Position numbers and translations under genes: made by a program. From Bacteroides timonensis (GTDB taxonomy: Bacteria; Bacteroidota; Bacteroidia; Bacteroidales; Bacteroidaceae), in NCBI RefSeq assembly GCF_000513195.1, contig NZ_CBVI010000056.1, positions 1 to 58,954 on the forward strand: 58,954 nucleotides of DNA, in the 5' to 3' direction. This document shows positions 34,617 to 43,718 of the stretch, piece by piece (positions within the stretch are counted from its first letter, which is position 1; each line of letters starts with the position of its first letter). Under the pieces are notes generated by a model that did not search any database, was not told the origin of the DNA, and saw only the letters and a list, made by a program, of their open reading frames with translations.

Positions 34617-35771
34617 ATGAAGAATTACTTTACCCTATTTCTCTGGTTGCCACTTTTCTTTTCATGTGGTCCTGCTCCCCTTCAATCGTATGAGGCAATA
34701 AAAGAGATAATGATAAATCCTGAAGAAGTAGAGCCTATCTTAGATTTGTCTGAAGTATTGGAGGACTCGATCGAGATTATTCCATTGGAAACAAATGACA
34801 AATGCCTCATTTCTAATATTAAGCGAGTTGAATTTTATAAGGATAAGATATATGTGCTTGATGAAACTAATGGAATATTGGTTTTTGATTCGCAAGGAAA
34901 GTTTCAGAATCGTATTGGAAGGCAGGGAAATGGCCCCGGTGAATATGTACGATTGTGGAATTTTACTTTTAAAGGAGATTCGATTCTAATGAAGGAGATG
35001 GTTGGACAGAAGTATATTATCTATGATTTGAATAGCGATTTCTATCGGGAAATTCCCTATGACACTTGGCATTTTGAGGTGTTATTATTTGGAAATGATA
35101 CAATTTATCAGATATCGAATTATGATACGGATAAGCAGGGTAATTATAATCTTTTTAAGTTCGATTTAAGAACTTCTGAGGTGATTGCATCTTATATCTC
35201 TTATGAAGAAAAGTATAAAAATAGATCAGGGAATGGATTAAACAGGTATGCCAGCAGGTTTGGTGATGCTGCTACTTTGATTTATCCGTTTAATGATACC
35301 ATTTATACAGTAAAAAAGGATACGGTGTATCCTTCTTATGTTCTTCATTTCACTTCAAGAAATCTTCCTGAAGATGTAGATGTGGATCGGGAGGATTTTT
35401 CCAGATATGTTCATCGTAACAGGTTTTTGAAAGGATTGGAATACTTACAGAGTACGGAGCGTTTTATGTTGGGGTATTATGTGGATTATGATCAGTTTAA
35501 GTATCTTCTTTATGATAAGCAAACTTCTGCATACAAAGTGGGTAGTATGGTCCAATTGTCCGAATTGGGAGAGTTGAATATGCATTATTTTTATACCACA
35601 ACTACCGGTGACCTGATTTTCGTGAAACAGGCAGAATGGCTGATTTCTTCCTGGAAGTGGGCGAGAGAAAAGTGCTCGGATATGTATCGAGACAAAATGG
35701 ATAGACTGATTGTTTCTTTAAATGAAGATTCTAATCCGGTATTGTTTAAAGTTCGCATGAAGTCGTATTAG
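34617..35771 (+). CDS. Six-bladed beta-propeller lipoprotein, paralogue 2
   Basis: 384 residues from the ATG at 34617, with lipobox LFFSC at residue 15. TGTCTTTGC at 34591-34599 is a possible -7 box and supports this start over the in-frame ATG at 34551. Features in order: LDLSEVLEDSIEIIPLET, the family motif RIGRQGNGPGEYVRL, repeated blade edges, FNDTIYTVKKDTVYPSYVLHF, and the ending LNEDSNPVLFKVRM. It is probably an envelope-anchored binding protein. It lies 156 bp after paralogue 1. Confidence 0.83.
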   Translation: MKNYFTLFLWLPLFFSCGPAPLQSYEAIKEIMINPEEVEPILDLSEVLEDSIEIIPLETNDKCLISNIKRVEFYKDKIYVLDETNGILVFDSQGKFQNRIGRQGNGPGEYVRLWNFTFKGDSILMKEMVGQKYIIYDLNSDFYREIPYDTWHFEVLLFGNDTIYQISNYDTDKQGNYNLFKFDLRTSEVIASYISYEEKYKNRSGNGLNRYASRFGDAATLIYPFNDTIYTVKKDTVYPSYVLHFTSRNLPEDVDVDREDFSRYVHRNRFLKGLEYLQSTERFMLGYYVDYDQFKYLLYDKQTSAYKVGSMVQLSELGELNMHYFYTTTTGDLIFVKQAEWLISSWKWAREKCSDMYRDKMDRLIVSLNEDSNPVLFKVRMKSY

Positions 35772-35817
35772 TAAGGCTGAAGATAATGAGGATTTATAAT
35801 ATATAGTATTGCAGCTT

Positions 35818-36493
35818 ATGAAAAAGATACTTATTGCCGCGAGTTTATTATGTTTATTTGCCTGCCAGCACAAGCAGGAAGATAAAATAGAAAATGGATA
35901 TTGCTTTGGCCAGATATTCTCCCGTTTCTAAGGAACTTAAGGTGCTGTCAACTTATGATGGTTTTTTTGATGATGGCATTCAGCGTTTTGGATCATTGTT
36001 CTTTCGCTCAGGTAGTTCCCTTTATTTTTATAAATTGTTTTCAACTGAATTGTGTGAAGTCACAGAGAATGGTATCAAGAGTTATTTAGATTTTCCTTCC
36101 ACTCGTTGGGCTACTAAAGATATGATGAAGAAATGGCGGAAGAATATACAGGCTGTATATACGGAAGATAAGGAAGTGCTACGTGGAATAAGTGCATTCT
36201 ATGAGACTGATGAATATACCTATATTGACATAAATAGTTTCCCTTCGATTGCACTGTTGAAGAATAAACAGACCGGAGAACTTACAAAACCAGATTTTAT
36301 CTCCGGAAAAATACGTTCTTATCGGGCAGTGAATGGTGCTACTAATGATTGTCTTATTTTTCTTACTTCATCAGAATCAGAAAACATAGAGTATATTCTT
36401 GAACATGACACCGATATGCTTCCTGAAGAACGGGAGGCTTTGAGCCACTTGTCTGATGATGATAATCCGGTATTGATGTTCTTGAAATTTTAA
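35818..36493 (+). pseudogene. Six-bladed beta-propeller lipoprotein, deleted and frameshifted (paralogue 3)
   Basis: An ATG at 35818 begins a lipoprotein signal peptide with lipobox LFAC (MKKILIAASLLCLFACQHKQ), but that frame ends at a TAA at 35929-35931. The C-terminal half of a propeller is open in another frame from 35894 to 36493 (199 residues, ending LSDDDNPVLMFLKF) and begins directly after a TAG. Compared with the complete paralogues, about 170-180 residues (the first blades, including the RIG..G.GP.EY motif) are missing at the junction near 35890. A remnant of a full-length gene is the best reading; a short cytoplasmic product from 35894 cannot be excluded. Confidence 0.85.
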
Positions 36494-36579
36494 AATCCCC
36501 ATATTTCCCTTATCCAACGATAAGCGACGCATCTTGAAGATACTTTAAAATAAACCTTTTTACTTCTTTAACGATAAAC

Positions 36580-36608
36580 TTTAGTTTTAAAACTAAAAAT
36601 ATTAGTTT
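36580..36608. promoter_or_regulatory. Overlapping palindromes upstream of paralogue 4
   Basis: TTTAGTTTTAAAACTAAA (36580-36597) is a perfect 18-bp palindrome. Its right half also pairs with TTAGTTT (36602-36608), giving AAACTAA-N5-TTAGTTT. A -7-like TTTATTTG follows at about 36606-36613. The layout fits a repressor site at a promoter. Confidence 0.4.
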
Positions 36609-36656
36609 ATTTGCGGAGATGTTATAAATGTTGAATCTGAAAACACACAAAGAATT

Positions 36657-37889
36657 ATGAGAAAAGGATGGTTGTATGCCACGGGCTTATCTTGTCTGAT
36701 GGCGGCTTGTACCGGTACTCCGCAATCTTCTGCAGATGGATTATGTTCTATTATTGATGTGGCGGGAGCTATGGAAAAGCCTGTTGAATTGAAACTTTCG
36801 GAATTAGGAAGCGATGTACGCTATGTTCCGTTGGAAACAACGGATTCGTGCTTGGTAGGTGGAAGTCCGAATATTCTGTTGCTGGATAAAGAGATTGTTG
36901 TCTTTTCACGTCAAACCTGTTTTGTCTTTGATAAAGAGAGCGGTAAGTTTTTAAGTAAAGTAGGACATTTGGGCGATGATCCGGAAGCTTATTCAACTGC
37001 GGCGCCTACTTATAATGATGTAAACGGTCTGCTTTATTTTATGCGTAGACCCGGTAAATTACAGAAATATGATTTGCAAGGTAATTACCGTGGTGGTGTA
37101 ACGATACCTACCCCTCCGGATTCACCGAGTGATTTCAGCTTTACAGATTCCGTGATAATAGGTCGTTACGGTAATATTGTAGGTGATAACGGGCGCGCTT
37201 TGCTGTTATTTAATGAAGCGGGAGAACAGCTAGATACGGTGCCCAGTCTACTTCCGGTTTTGCCTAATAGAGGAGTAGATGACATAAACAGTATCAGCGT
37301 CAAAAAGCAGGGAAATGCAGGTATTATTCTGACTACATTTAAAAGTGGAGATGCCTCGGCAAGTGTAGCGGGTATTCCTTTCCTGTGGAAGAGTGATAAT
37401 AAGATACGTTACAAAGAGAATTTCAATGATACCATTTATACAGTGAGAGGAAATGAGCTGACACCTTATATCGCATTCTCCACAGGTAAATGGCATTGGG
37501 GCGCCGAAGCACGTACTGAATCCAAAGATAACGAAAAACGCTTGTTGGTGGGATGTATTTTTGAGACGGATCATACTGTTTTTTTTCAGTGTATCCGGGG
37601 ACTGTATACAGATGAACCGGAAACGTTTAACGGAATCTACGACCGGAAGGCAAATACTACCCAGATGTATGCCGAAAAGGAAGGTATAAAAGATGACCTG
37701 ACCGGCTTTATGGCTTTCCGTCCCAAGGCATGCAGTGCACAGGGAGAATATGGAATGATTATTGATGCCGGAGAAGTGATGACCTGGTTGGAAGAAAATC
37801 CTGAAGCGGCAGAAAATGAAAAACTTTCGGCACTGAAAGAATTGACGGATGATTCTAATCCGGTAGTGATTATTACAGTCCCTAAATAA
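36657..37889 (+). CDS. Six-bladed beta-propeller lipoprotein, paralogue 4
   Basis: 410 residues with lipobox LMAAC at residue 18. The N-terminal VELKLSELGSDVRYVPLETTDSCLV is typical of the family; the motif is weaker here (KVGHLGDDPEAYSTA). FNDTIYTVRGNELTPYIAFSTGKWHWG and the ending LTDDSNPVVIITVPK are shared. It is the most diverged of the four, has a less AT-rich base use, and has its own promoter region with palindromes. Function unknown; envelope location is supported by the lipobox. Confidence 0.83.
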   Translation: MRKGWLYATGLSCLMAACTGTPQSSADGLCSIIDVAGAMEKPVELKLSELGSDVRYVPLETTDSCLVGGSPNILLLDKEIVVFSRQTCFVFDKESGKFLSKVGHLGDDPEAYSTAAPTYNDVNGLLYFMRRPGKLQKYDLQGNYRGGVTIPTPPDSPSDFSFTDSVIIGRYGNIVGDNGRALLLFNEAGEQLDTVPSLLPVLPNRGVDDINSISVKKQGNAGIILTTFKSGDASASVAGIPFLWKSDNKIRYKENFNDTIYTVRGNELTPYIAFSTGKWHWGAEARTESKDNEKRLLVGCIFETDHTVFFQCIRGLYTDEPETFNGIYDRKANTTQMYAEKEGIKDDLTGFMAFRPKACSAQGEYGMIIDAGEVMTWLEENPEAAENEKLSALKELTDDSNPVVIITVPK

Positions 37890-37902
37890 GGAAGGAGGTA
37901 TG

Positions 37903-37934
37903 TTCTTGTCCACCTGTTTGGGAATGGACAAGAA
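37903..37934 (+). terminator. Hairpin terminator after paralogue 4
   Basis: TTCTTGTCCA (37903-37912) pairs with TGGACAAGAA (37925-37934) around a 12-nt loop, then TATACTTATTT. It lies 14 bp after the stop codon. Confidence 0.7.
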
Positions 37935-38023
37935 TATACTTATTTGATAATTAGAAAAGTAACAGTTTGTACCCAGTCTCGTTTTGTCCATCTATATATG
38001 GCGGCTCGTAAAGGGAAAACGAC

Positions 38024-38031
38024 TATTTTTG
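38024..38031 (+). promoter_or_regulatory. -7 box of the RND efflux operon
   Basis: TATTTTTG followed by C matches TAnnTTTG, 36 bp before the adaptor ATG at 38067. No regulator gene adjoins the operon. Confidence 0.5.
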
Positions 38032-38066
38032 CATACACTAAGTGTAAACGGAAAAACTAATATAGA

Positions 38067-39161
38067 ATGATAAAGACACAGAACTACCGGTTTTTGATCT
38101 GTCTGGCACTATTTGCGTTGGCAGCATGTTCCGGTGCGAAAAAAGAAGAAGCCGCCGATGAAGGAGTAGCTACCGTATTGCCGGATGAGAAGAATGAAGT
38201 GACCGTGTTGCCTTTGAAGCGGCAAATATTCAATCACGAGTTGGTGAGTAATGGCAAGATAGTGGCCGGAGGAATGGCAGATTTGCGTTTTGAAAGTTCG
38301 GGTATCGTGGCGCAGATTTATGTGAAGAACGGTGACCGGGTACACAAAGGACAAAAACTGGCAGAGCTGGATAAATTTCGTTTAAAAAATAAGACCGCAC
38401 AGTCCAAAGATGCTTTGGAGAAAGCTAAGTTGGAATTGCAGGACGTATTGATAGGGCAGGGGTATGCAGCGGATGATACTGCCAATGTGCCCGATGATAT
38501 CATGCAACTGGCACGGGTAAAAAGCGGCTATGATCAGACCCTTTCTCAATATGAACTGGCTAAATACGAAGAAGAACATGCCACTCTGGTTGCTCCTTTT
38601 GACGGAGTGGTGGCTAATCTCTTTTCCAAACCCTATAATGCTCCCAGCAGTTCAGACGCTTTCTGTACAATTATCGGTTCACAGGGCATGGAAGCTGATT
38701 TTACTGTATTGGAGAGTGAACTCCCCCTTATCAAAGGTGGCGACAAAGTGGTTGTTATCCCTTATGCAGATCCTTCTGCCAAATATGAAGGACGTATCTC
38801 CGAAATCAATCCGCTGGTGGACGATAAAGGCATGGTGAAAGTGAAGGCCGTTGTCAACGGACAGGGCAAGCTCTTTAATGGCATGAACATACGGGTTAAT
38901 GTACATCGTTCGCTAGGTGAACAGCTGGTTGTTCCGAAGAGTTCCGTGGTATTGCGTTCCGGTAAGCAGGTGATTTTTACACTGAAAGATAATAAAGCGA
39001 AATGGAACTACGTACAGACCGTACTGGAAAATTCCGATGAATACACGATTGTGGAAGATGAAGTGCAAGAAGGAGATGTGGTGATTGTGACAGGCAATGT
39101 GAACCTGGCTCATGAGGCACCGGTGAAAGTTATTGAAAATAAAAATAAAAGGGGTGGTTAA
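38067..39161 (+). CDS. RND efflux periplasmic adaptor (membrane fusion lipoprotein)
   Basis: 364 residues with lipobox LAAC at residue 21, so anchored to the inner membrane and reaching into the periplasm. The HlyD_D23-like core has the lipoyl half-motifs FESSGIVAQIYVKNGDRVHKGQ and TLVAPFDGVV flanking a helical hairpin, then a beta-barrel and a C-terminal domain. It links the permeases to the outer membrane channel. Its 3' end overlaps the next permease gene by 8 bp (GTG start) or 29 bp (TTG start), so the two are translationally coupled. Confidence 0.92.
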   Translation: MIKTQNYRFLICLALFALAACSGAKKEEAADEGVATVLPDEKNEVTVLPLKRQIFNHELVSNGKIVAGGMADLRFESSGIVAQIYVKNGDRVHKGQKLAELDKFRLKNKTAQSKDALEKAKLELQDVLIGQGYAADDTANVPDDIMQLARVKSGYDQTLSQYELAKYEEEHATLVAPFDGVVANLFSKPYNAPSSSDAFCTIIGSQGMEADFTVLESELPLIKGGDKVVVIPYADPSAKYEGRISEINPLVDDKGMVKVKAVVNGQGKLFNGMNIRVNVHRSLGEQLVVPKSSVVLRSGKQVIFTLKDNKAKWNYVQTVLENSDEYTIVEDEVQEGDVVIVTGNVNLAHEAPVKVIENKNKRGG

Positions 39162-42100
39162 GTTCTTGATACAGCGGCCCATTGCCGTATTGATGGCGTT
39201 TACCGCATGTTTTATTGTCGGTATGGTAACGTATTTCACGTTGCCGGTATCTCTGCTGCCGGATATTGCCATCCCGGAGATTACAGTACAAATCTCGGCA
39301 CAGAACACTTCTGCGCGTGAGTTGGAGAATACAGTGGTGAAACCATTGCGCCAACAACTTATTCAGGTGGCTCGTCTGAAAGATATGGATAGTGAGGCGC
39401 ATGATGGGGCAGGTCTTATCCGACTGAATTTCGACTTCGGCACCAATACGGATCTTGCTTTTATCGAAGTGAATGAGAAGATTGACGCCGCCATGAACTA
39501 CCTGCCTAAGGATACAGACCGTCCTAAAGTGGTAAAAGCAAGCGCTACCGATATTCCGGTATTCTATCTCAGCCTCACCCTGAAGAATGACAGCGCTTAC
39601 GGACAAACGGACGAACGTGCTTTCCTCGACCTGTGTGAATTTGCCGAAAGCGTCATCAAACGGCGTATCGAGCAGCTGACAGAGGTAGCTATGGTGGATA
39701 TCACAGGATTGGTGGAGCGCCAGTTGCAGATTGTTCCCGATGAAAATAAGCTTGCCGTACTGGGACTTTCCATACAGGATGTAGAATCTGCTCTTGCCCA
39801 AAATAATGTGGAACCGGGAAGTATGACCGTACGTGATGGATATTATGAATACAATATCAAGTTCTCCACTCTGTTGCGTACGGAAGAGGATGTGAAGAGT
39901 ATTCTTATTAACAAAAACGGACGCATCATCCGTCTGGAAGAGTTCTGCCGGATAGGTATTGTTCCCGTCAGGGAAAAAGGCGTATCCATGAGCAATGGTA
40001 AACGGGCAGTGACATTGGCCATTATCAAGCAGGCGGACGAGAATATGGATGACATGAAGCAGGCCATTGGCGGCACCATGAATTATTTTCAGAGTGTATA
40101 TCCTGACATTGAATTCAGCGTTAGCCGAAACCAGACAGAACTTTTAGATTATACTATCTCCAACTTACAACAAAACCTTTCGTTGGGCTTTCTATTTATC
40201 TGTATCGTGGCCGTACTCTTTCTGGGGGATGTCAAATCTCCTTTCATCATCGGACTGAGTATGGTAGTTTCCATTGTGATCTGTTTTCTCTTTTTCTATC
40301 TGTTCAAGATGTCACTGAACATCATATCCCTGTCCGGATTGATTCTTGCACTGGGTATGATGATCGACAGTTCCATCATCGTAACTGAAAATATTTCTCA
40401 ATATCGGGAAAAGGGTTACTCGCTGAAACGTGCCTGTATTGCGGGCACCAGTGAGGTGATTACTCCGATGCTCAGTTCCTCATTGACGACCATTGCGGTG
40501 TTTGTACCACTGATCTTTATGAGTGGTATTGCCGGAGCCATTTTCTACGATCAGGCTTTCTCGGTAACCGTTGGATTGATGGTTTCTTACTTCACGGGCA
40601 TCATGTTGCTGCCGGTGCTCTATATGCTGGTTTACCGGACGGGACTGCGCAAATCATGGTTCTCGCGTATTCGAATCAATAATCCTATAAAGGATCATAC
40701 ACTCGATCGTTTCTATGATGCCGGGATTGATTTTATATTTGCTCATAAAACGGCAAGCGTATTGTTCTGCATCGTTTCCGTGCCATTGTGTGTATTCATG
40801 TTCTATTTCATAGGAAAAGAGCGTATGCCGGAAATAGATCAGAACGAGCTGATAGCCCGTGTGGAATGGAATGAGAATATCCATGTGGACGAGAATCGTC
40901 GCAGGGTAGACAATTTATTTGAGTTGTTTAAGACAGAGACTATCGAACAGACTGCCGCCGTCGGACAACAAGACTATCTCCTGAATCGGGAGCAGGCTCT
41001 TTCTTCTTCGGAAGCAGAACTTTATTTCAAGACAAAGAATCCCTCTGAGATAGTCCCTTTGCAGGAAAAGGTTTACCGTACCCTCAAAGCGGAGTATCCG
41101 TTGGCCGTGATTTCTTTTTCGCCCCCCGAGACGGTATTTGAGAAACTGTTTGTGACGGGAGAAGCCGATGTTGTGGCTGAACTCTATTCCCGCAACAAAG
41201 AAAAAGTGCCGACAGCGGATGAATTACGTAATCTGGAAGCTGAGTTTGCTACCCGCACAGGATATGCTCCCACGGGTATTGCCTTTGAAAATCAGCTGAA
41301 TATCCGTATCAATAAAGAAAAATTGCTACTTTATAATGTTTCGTATGACGAGTTGTATCGCATACTGAAAACAGCTTTCAAAGAAAATAGCATAGCTACT
41401 CTTCATTCTTACCAGCAATATCTGCCTATCAGCATTGTGGGAGAGGAACAAACTGTTAACAGTATCTTACAGGAAACACTTGTTCCGACACGGGCGGATC
41501 AATATGGTGTTGAGTATCTGCCTTTGCGTGAGCTGGTATCAGTGGCACCGGCGGAAGATCTGAAAGCGATTACCGCAGGACGTAACGGAGAATATGTTCC
41601 GTTCCGTTTTTATGAAGTAAAAGAGGCGGAACCGCTTATGGAGCAAGTGAAGGAGGTGGTGGATGCTACCGGTGATTGGGATACCGCTTTTTCAGGAAGT
41701 TTCTTCTCTAACCGGAAGATGCTGGATGAACTGGTGGTTATTCTGTTTATTTCCATTCTGTTGATGTACTTCATTCTGGCGGCACAGTTCGAGAGTTTTG
41801 TGCAACCGTTTATAGTGTTGTTGGAGATACCGATAGACGTAGCGTTTGCCCTGGTACTGTTGTGGATATGCGGACATACGCTGAATCTGATGTCTGCCAT
41901 CGGTCTGATCGTTACGTGCGGTATTATCATCAACGACTCCATCCTGAAACTGGATGCGATCAATGAATTGCGTAAGACGGGGATGCCGCTTCTGGAAGCT
42001 ATCCATGAGGCGGGAAGGCGCAGGTTGCGTCCTATCATTATGACCTCGCTGACCACCATCTTTGCCATGGTGCCGTTGCTGTTCTCTTTCGATATGGGAT

Positions 42101-42219
42101 CGGAATTGCAGAAGCCGCTTTCCATTGCTATGATTGGGGCGATGTTTATCGGTACGCTGGTCAGTCTGTTCATTATCCCTTTGATATATTGGTTTATTTA
42201 CCGGAACAAAAAAGCTTGA
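39154..42219 (+). CDS. RND efflux permease 1
   Basis: 1021 residues from the GTG at 39154 (MVKFLIQRPIAVLM); a TTG at 39133 would add MKIKIKG. It has twelve membrane segments and two large periplasmic loops, as in AcrB-type pumps. Proton relay residues differ from AcrB: TM4 has one acidic residue (Asp405 in MMIDSSIIV, where AcrB has Asp-Asp), and TM10 has Asn927 in GIIINDSIL where AcrB has Lys940. This combination is known in some RND subfamilies. The substrate is unknown. It is second in the order adaptor-permease 1-TolC-permease 2. Confidence 0.94.
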   Translation: MVKFLIQRPIAVLMAFTACFIVGMVTYFTLPVSLLPDIAIPEITVQISAQNTSARELENTVVKPLRQQLIQVARLKDMDSEAHDGAGLIRLNFDFGTNTDLAFIEVNEKIDAAMNYLPKDTDRPKVVKASATDIPVFYLSLTLKNDSAYGQTDERAFLDLCEFAESVIKRRIEQLTEVAMVDITGLVERQLQIVPDENKLAVLGLSIQDVESALAQNNVEPGSMTVRDGYYEYNIKFSTLLRTEEDVKSILINKNGRIIRLEEFCRIGIVPVREKGVSMSNGKRAVTLAIIKQADENMDDMKQAIGGTMNYFQSVYPDIEFSVSRNQTELLDYTISNLQQNLSLGFLFICIVAVLFLGDVKSPFIIGLSMVVSIVICFLFFYLFKMSLNIISLSGLILALGMMIDSSIIVTENISQYREKGYSLKRACIAGTSEVITPMLSSSLTTIAVFVPLIFMSGIAGAIFYDQAFSVTVGLMVSYFTGIMLLPVLYMLVYRTGLRKSWFSRIRINNPIKDHTLDRFYDAGIDFIFAHKTASVLFCIVSVPLCVFMFYFIGKERMPEIDQNELIARVEWNENIHVDENRRRVDNLFELFKTETIEQTAAVGQQDYLLNREQALSSSEAELYFKTKNPSEIVPLQEKVYRTLKAEYPLAVISFSPPETVFEKLFVTGEADVVAELYSRNKEKVPTADELRNLEAEFATRTGYAPTGIAFENQLNIRINKEKLLLYNVSYDELYRILKTAFKENSIATLHSYQQYLPISIVGEEQTVNSILQETLVPTRADQYGVEYLPLRELVSVAPAEDLKAITAGRNGEYVPFRFYEVKEAEPLMEQVKEVVDATGDWDTAFSGSFFSNRKMLDELVVILFISILLMYFILAAQFESFVQPFIVLLEIPIDVAFALVLLWICGHTLNLMSAIGLIVTCGIIINDSILKLDAINELRKTGMPLLEAIHEAGRRRLRPIIMTSLTTIFAMVPLLFSFDMGSELQKPLSIAMIGAMFIGTLVSLFIIPLIYWFIYRNKKA

Positions 42220-42223
42220 TACA

Positions 42224-43699
42224 ATGAAGAAACTTAGTTTGATAATTCTATTCGGACTTTCTCTGATGCTTCCTGCCATTGCGCAACAGCAGGTAACGCT
42301 GGACTTGCAGCAGACGATTAAGATGGCGAACGACAGTTCGCTGGAAGCTTTCCGTACCAAAAATATGTATCTTTCAGGCTATTGGGAATATCGTACCTAT
42401 AAGGCAAATCGCTTGCCGAGCCTGACGCTGAATATGACTCCTGCACAGTATAACCGTGACATTACGAAGCGTTATGACTCCGAACAGGATTTGGATATTT
42501 ACCGTAGCCAACAGTCTTTCTATGCCTATGGTAACCTGGCAGTCAGGCAGAACTTTGACCTGACGGGTGGCACTTTCTATCTGGATACCGAGTTGGGCTA
42601 TATGCGTAGTTTCGGTTCCAATCCCTACACGCAGTATACCAGTGTTCCCGTTCGTTTAGGTTATTCGCAAAGTCTGGTAGGTTATAATCCTTTTCGCTGG
42701 GAACGAAAGATTGAACCGCTGAAATACGAGAAAGTAAAGAAAGAATATATCTACAATGCTGAGCAGGTATCCGAACAGGCCACTACTTATTTCTTTGCAC
42801 TTGCCATGGCGCAGGCTGAGTATGACTTGGCAAAAGAGAATGTCGCTTCTTCCGATACGCTTTATCGTATTGGTATGCAACGTCTGAAGATAGCCTCTAT
42901 CAGTCGTGCCGATCTTCTGACGCTGAAGCTGGACGTGGTGAATGCCCGTAACACTTTGCAGAATGCTGAAAGTTCATTGAAACGTGCCATGTTCTCGCTG
43001 GCTTCTTTCCTCAATCTGGAAAAGAATACAGAGATACGGCTTCTTCTCCCTAGCCGTCCCGGAGAACTAAACATTCCTGTAGATGCTGCCTTGGATGCCG
43101 CCCGTTCCAACAACCCGAACTTCCTGGAATTGCGCCAGGACATATTGGAAGCAGAACGGAATGTAGACAAGACCAAGAAAGAATCCCGCTTCAACGCCAG
43201 TATCAACGCCAGTGTCGGTTTCAACCAGGTGGCGGAGAAATTTGGCGAAGCCTACAACCGGCCTATGCAGCAGGAAATGGTATCTGTCAGCGTCTCCATT
43301 CCTTTAGTGGACTGGGGAGTGCGTAAGGGGAAATATAATATGGCCCGTAACAATCTGAATGTAGTAAAGACCTCTTCCCGTCAGAACGAAATCAGCATTG
43401 AAGAAGAAGTCATTATGACCGTAAGTGATTTCAATGTCCAGCAAGACTTGGTGACAAGTGCCGAAGAAGCCCTCGACCTTTCCATCCTGGCATACAATGA
43501 AACCCGCCAACGCTTCATCATCGGTAAGGCGGATATCAGTAGCCTTACCTTGTCATTGAACCGTCAGCAAGAAGCCCAGCGCAACTATATCTCAGCCCTG
43601 AAAAACTATTGGCTGAACTATTATAAAATCCGCAAGCTAACCCTGCACGATTTTGCCAGCGGCTTCTCTCTTTCTGACAAATTCGATTATAGTCACTAA
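42224..43699 (+). CDS. TolC-family outer membrane efflux protein
   Basis: 491 residues with a signal peptide (cleavage after PAIAQ). Two OEP repeats with long helices are visible, as in QATTYFFALAMAQAEYDLAKEN and its counterpart SDFNVQQDLVTSAEEALDLS. This is the trimeric channel through which the RND complex expels substrate. It lies 4 bp after permease 1 and 19 bp before permease 2. The length is slightly above the TolC average. Confidence 0.93.
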   Translation: MKKLSLIILFGLSLMLPAIAQQQVTLDLQQTIKMANDSSLEAFRTKNMYLSGYWEYRTYKANRLPSLTLNMTPAQYNRDITKRYDSEQDLDIYRSQQSFYAYGNLAVRQNFDLTGGTFYLDTELGYMRSFGSNPYTQYTSVPVRLGYSQSLVGYNPFRWERKIEPLKYEKVKKEYIYNAEQVSEQATTYFFALAMAQAEYDLAKENVASSDTLYRIGMQRLKIASISRADLLTLKLDVVNARNTLQNAESSLKRAMFSLASFLNLEKNTEIRLLLPSRPGELNIPVDAALDAARSNNPNFLELRQDILEAERNVDKTKKESRFNASINASVGFNQVAEKFGEAYNRPMQQEMVSVSVSIPLVDWGVRKGKYNMARNNLNVVKTSSRQNEISIEEEVIMTVSDFNVQQDLVTSAEEALDLSILAYNETRQRFIIGKADISSLTLSLNRQQEAQRNYISALKNYWLNYYKIRKLTLHDFASGFSLSDKFDYSH

Positions 43700-43718
43700 T
43701 CACTAATAGTTAATCACT

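Noticed and set aside
41692..42360. 222-codon minus-strand frame across the permease 1/TolC junction
   Set aside because: Composition typical of antisense reading; crosses two real genes.
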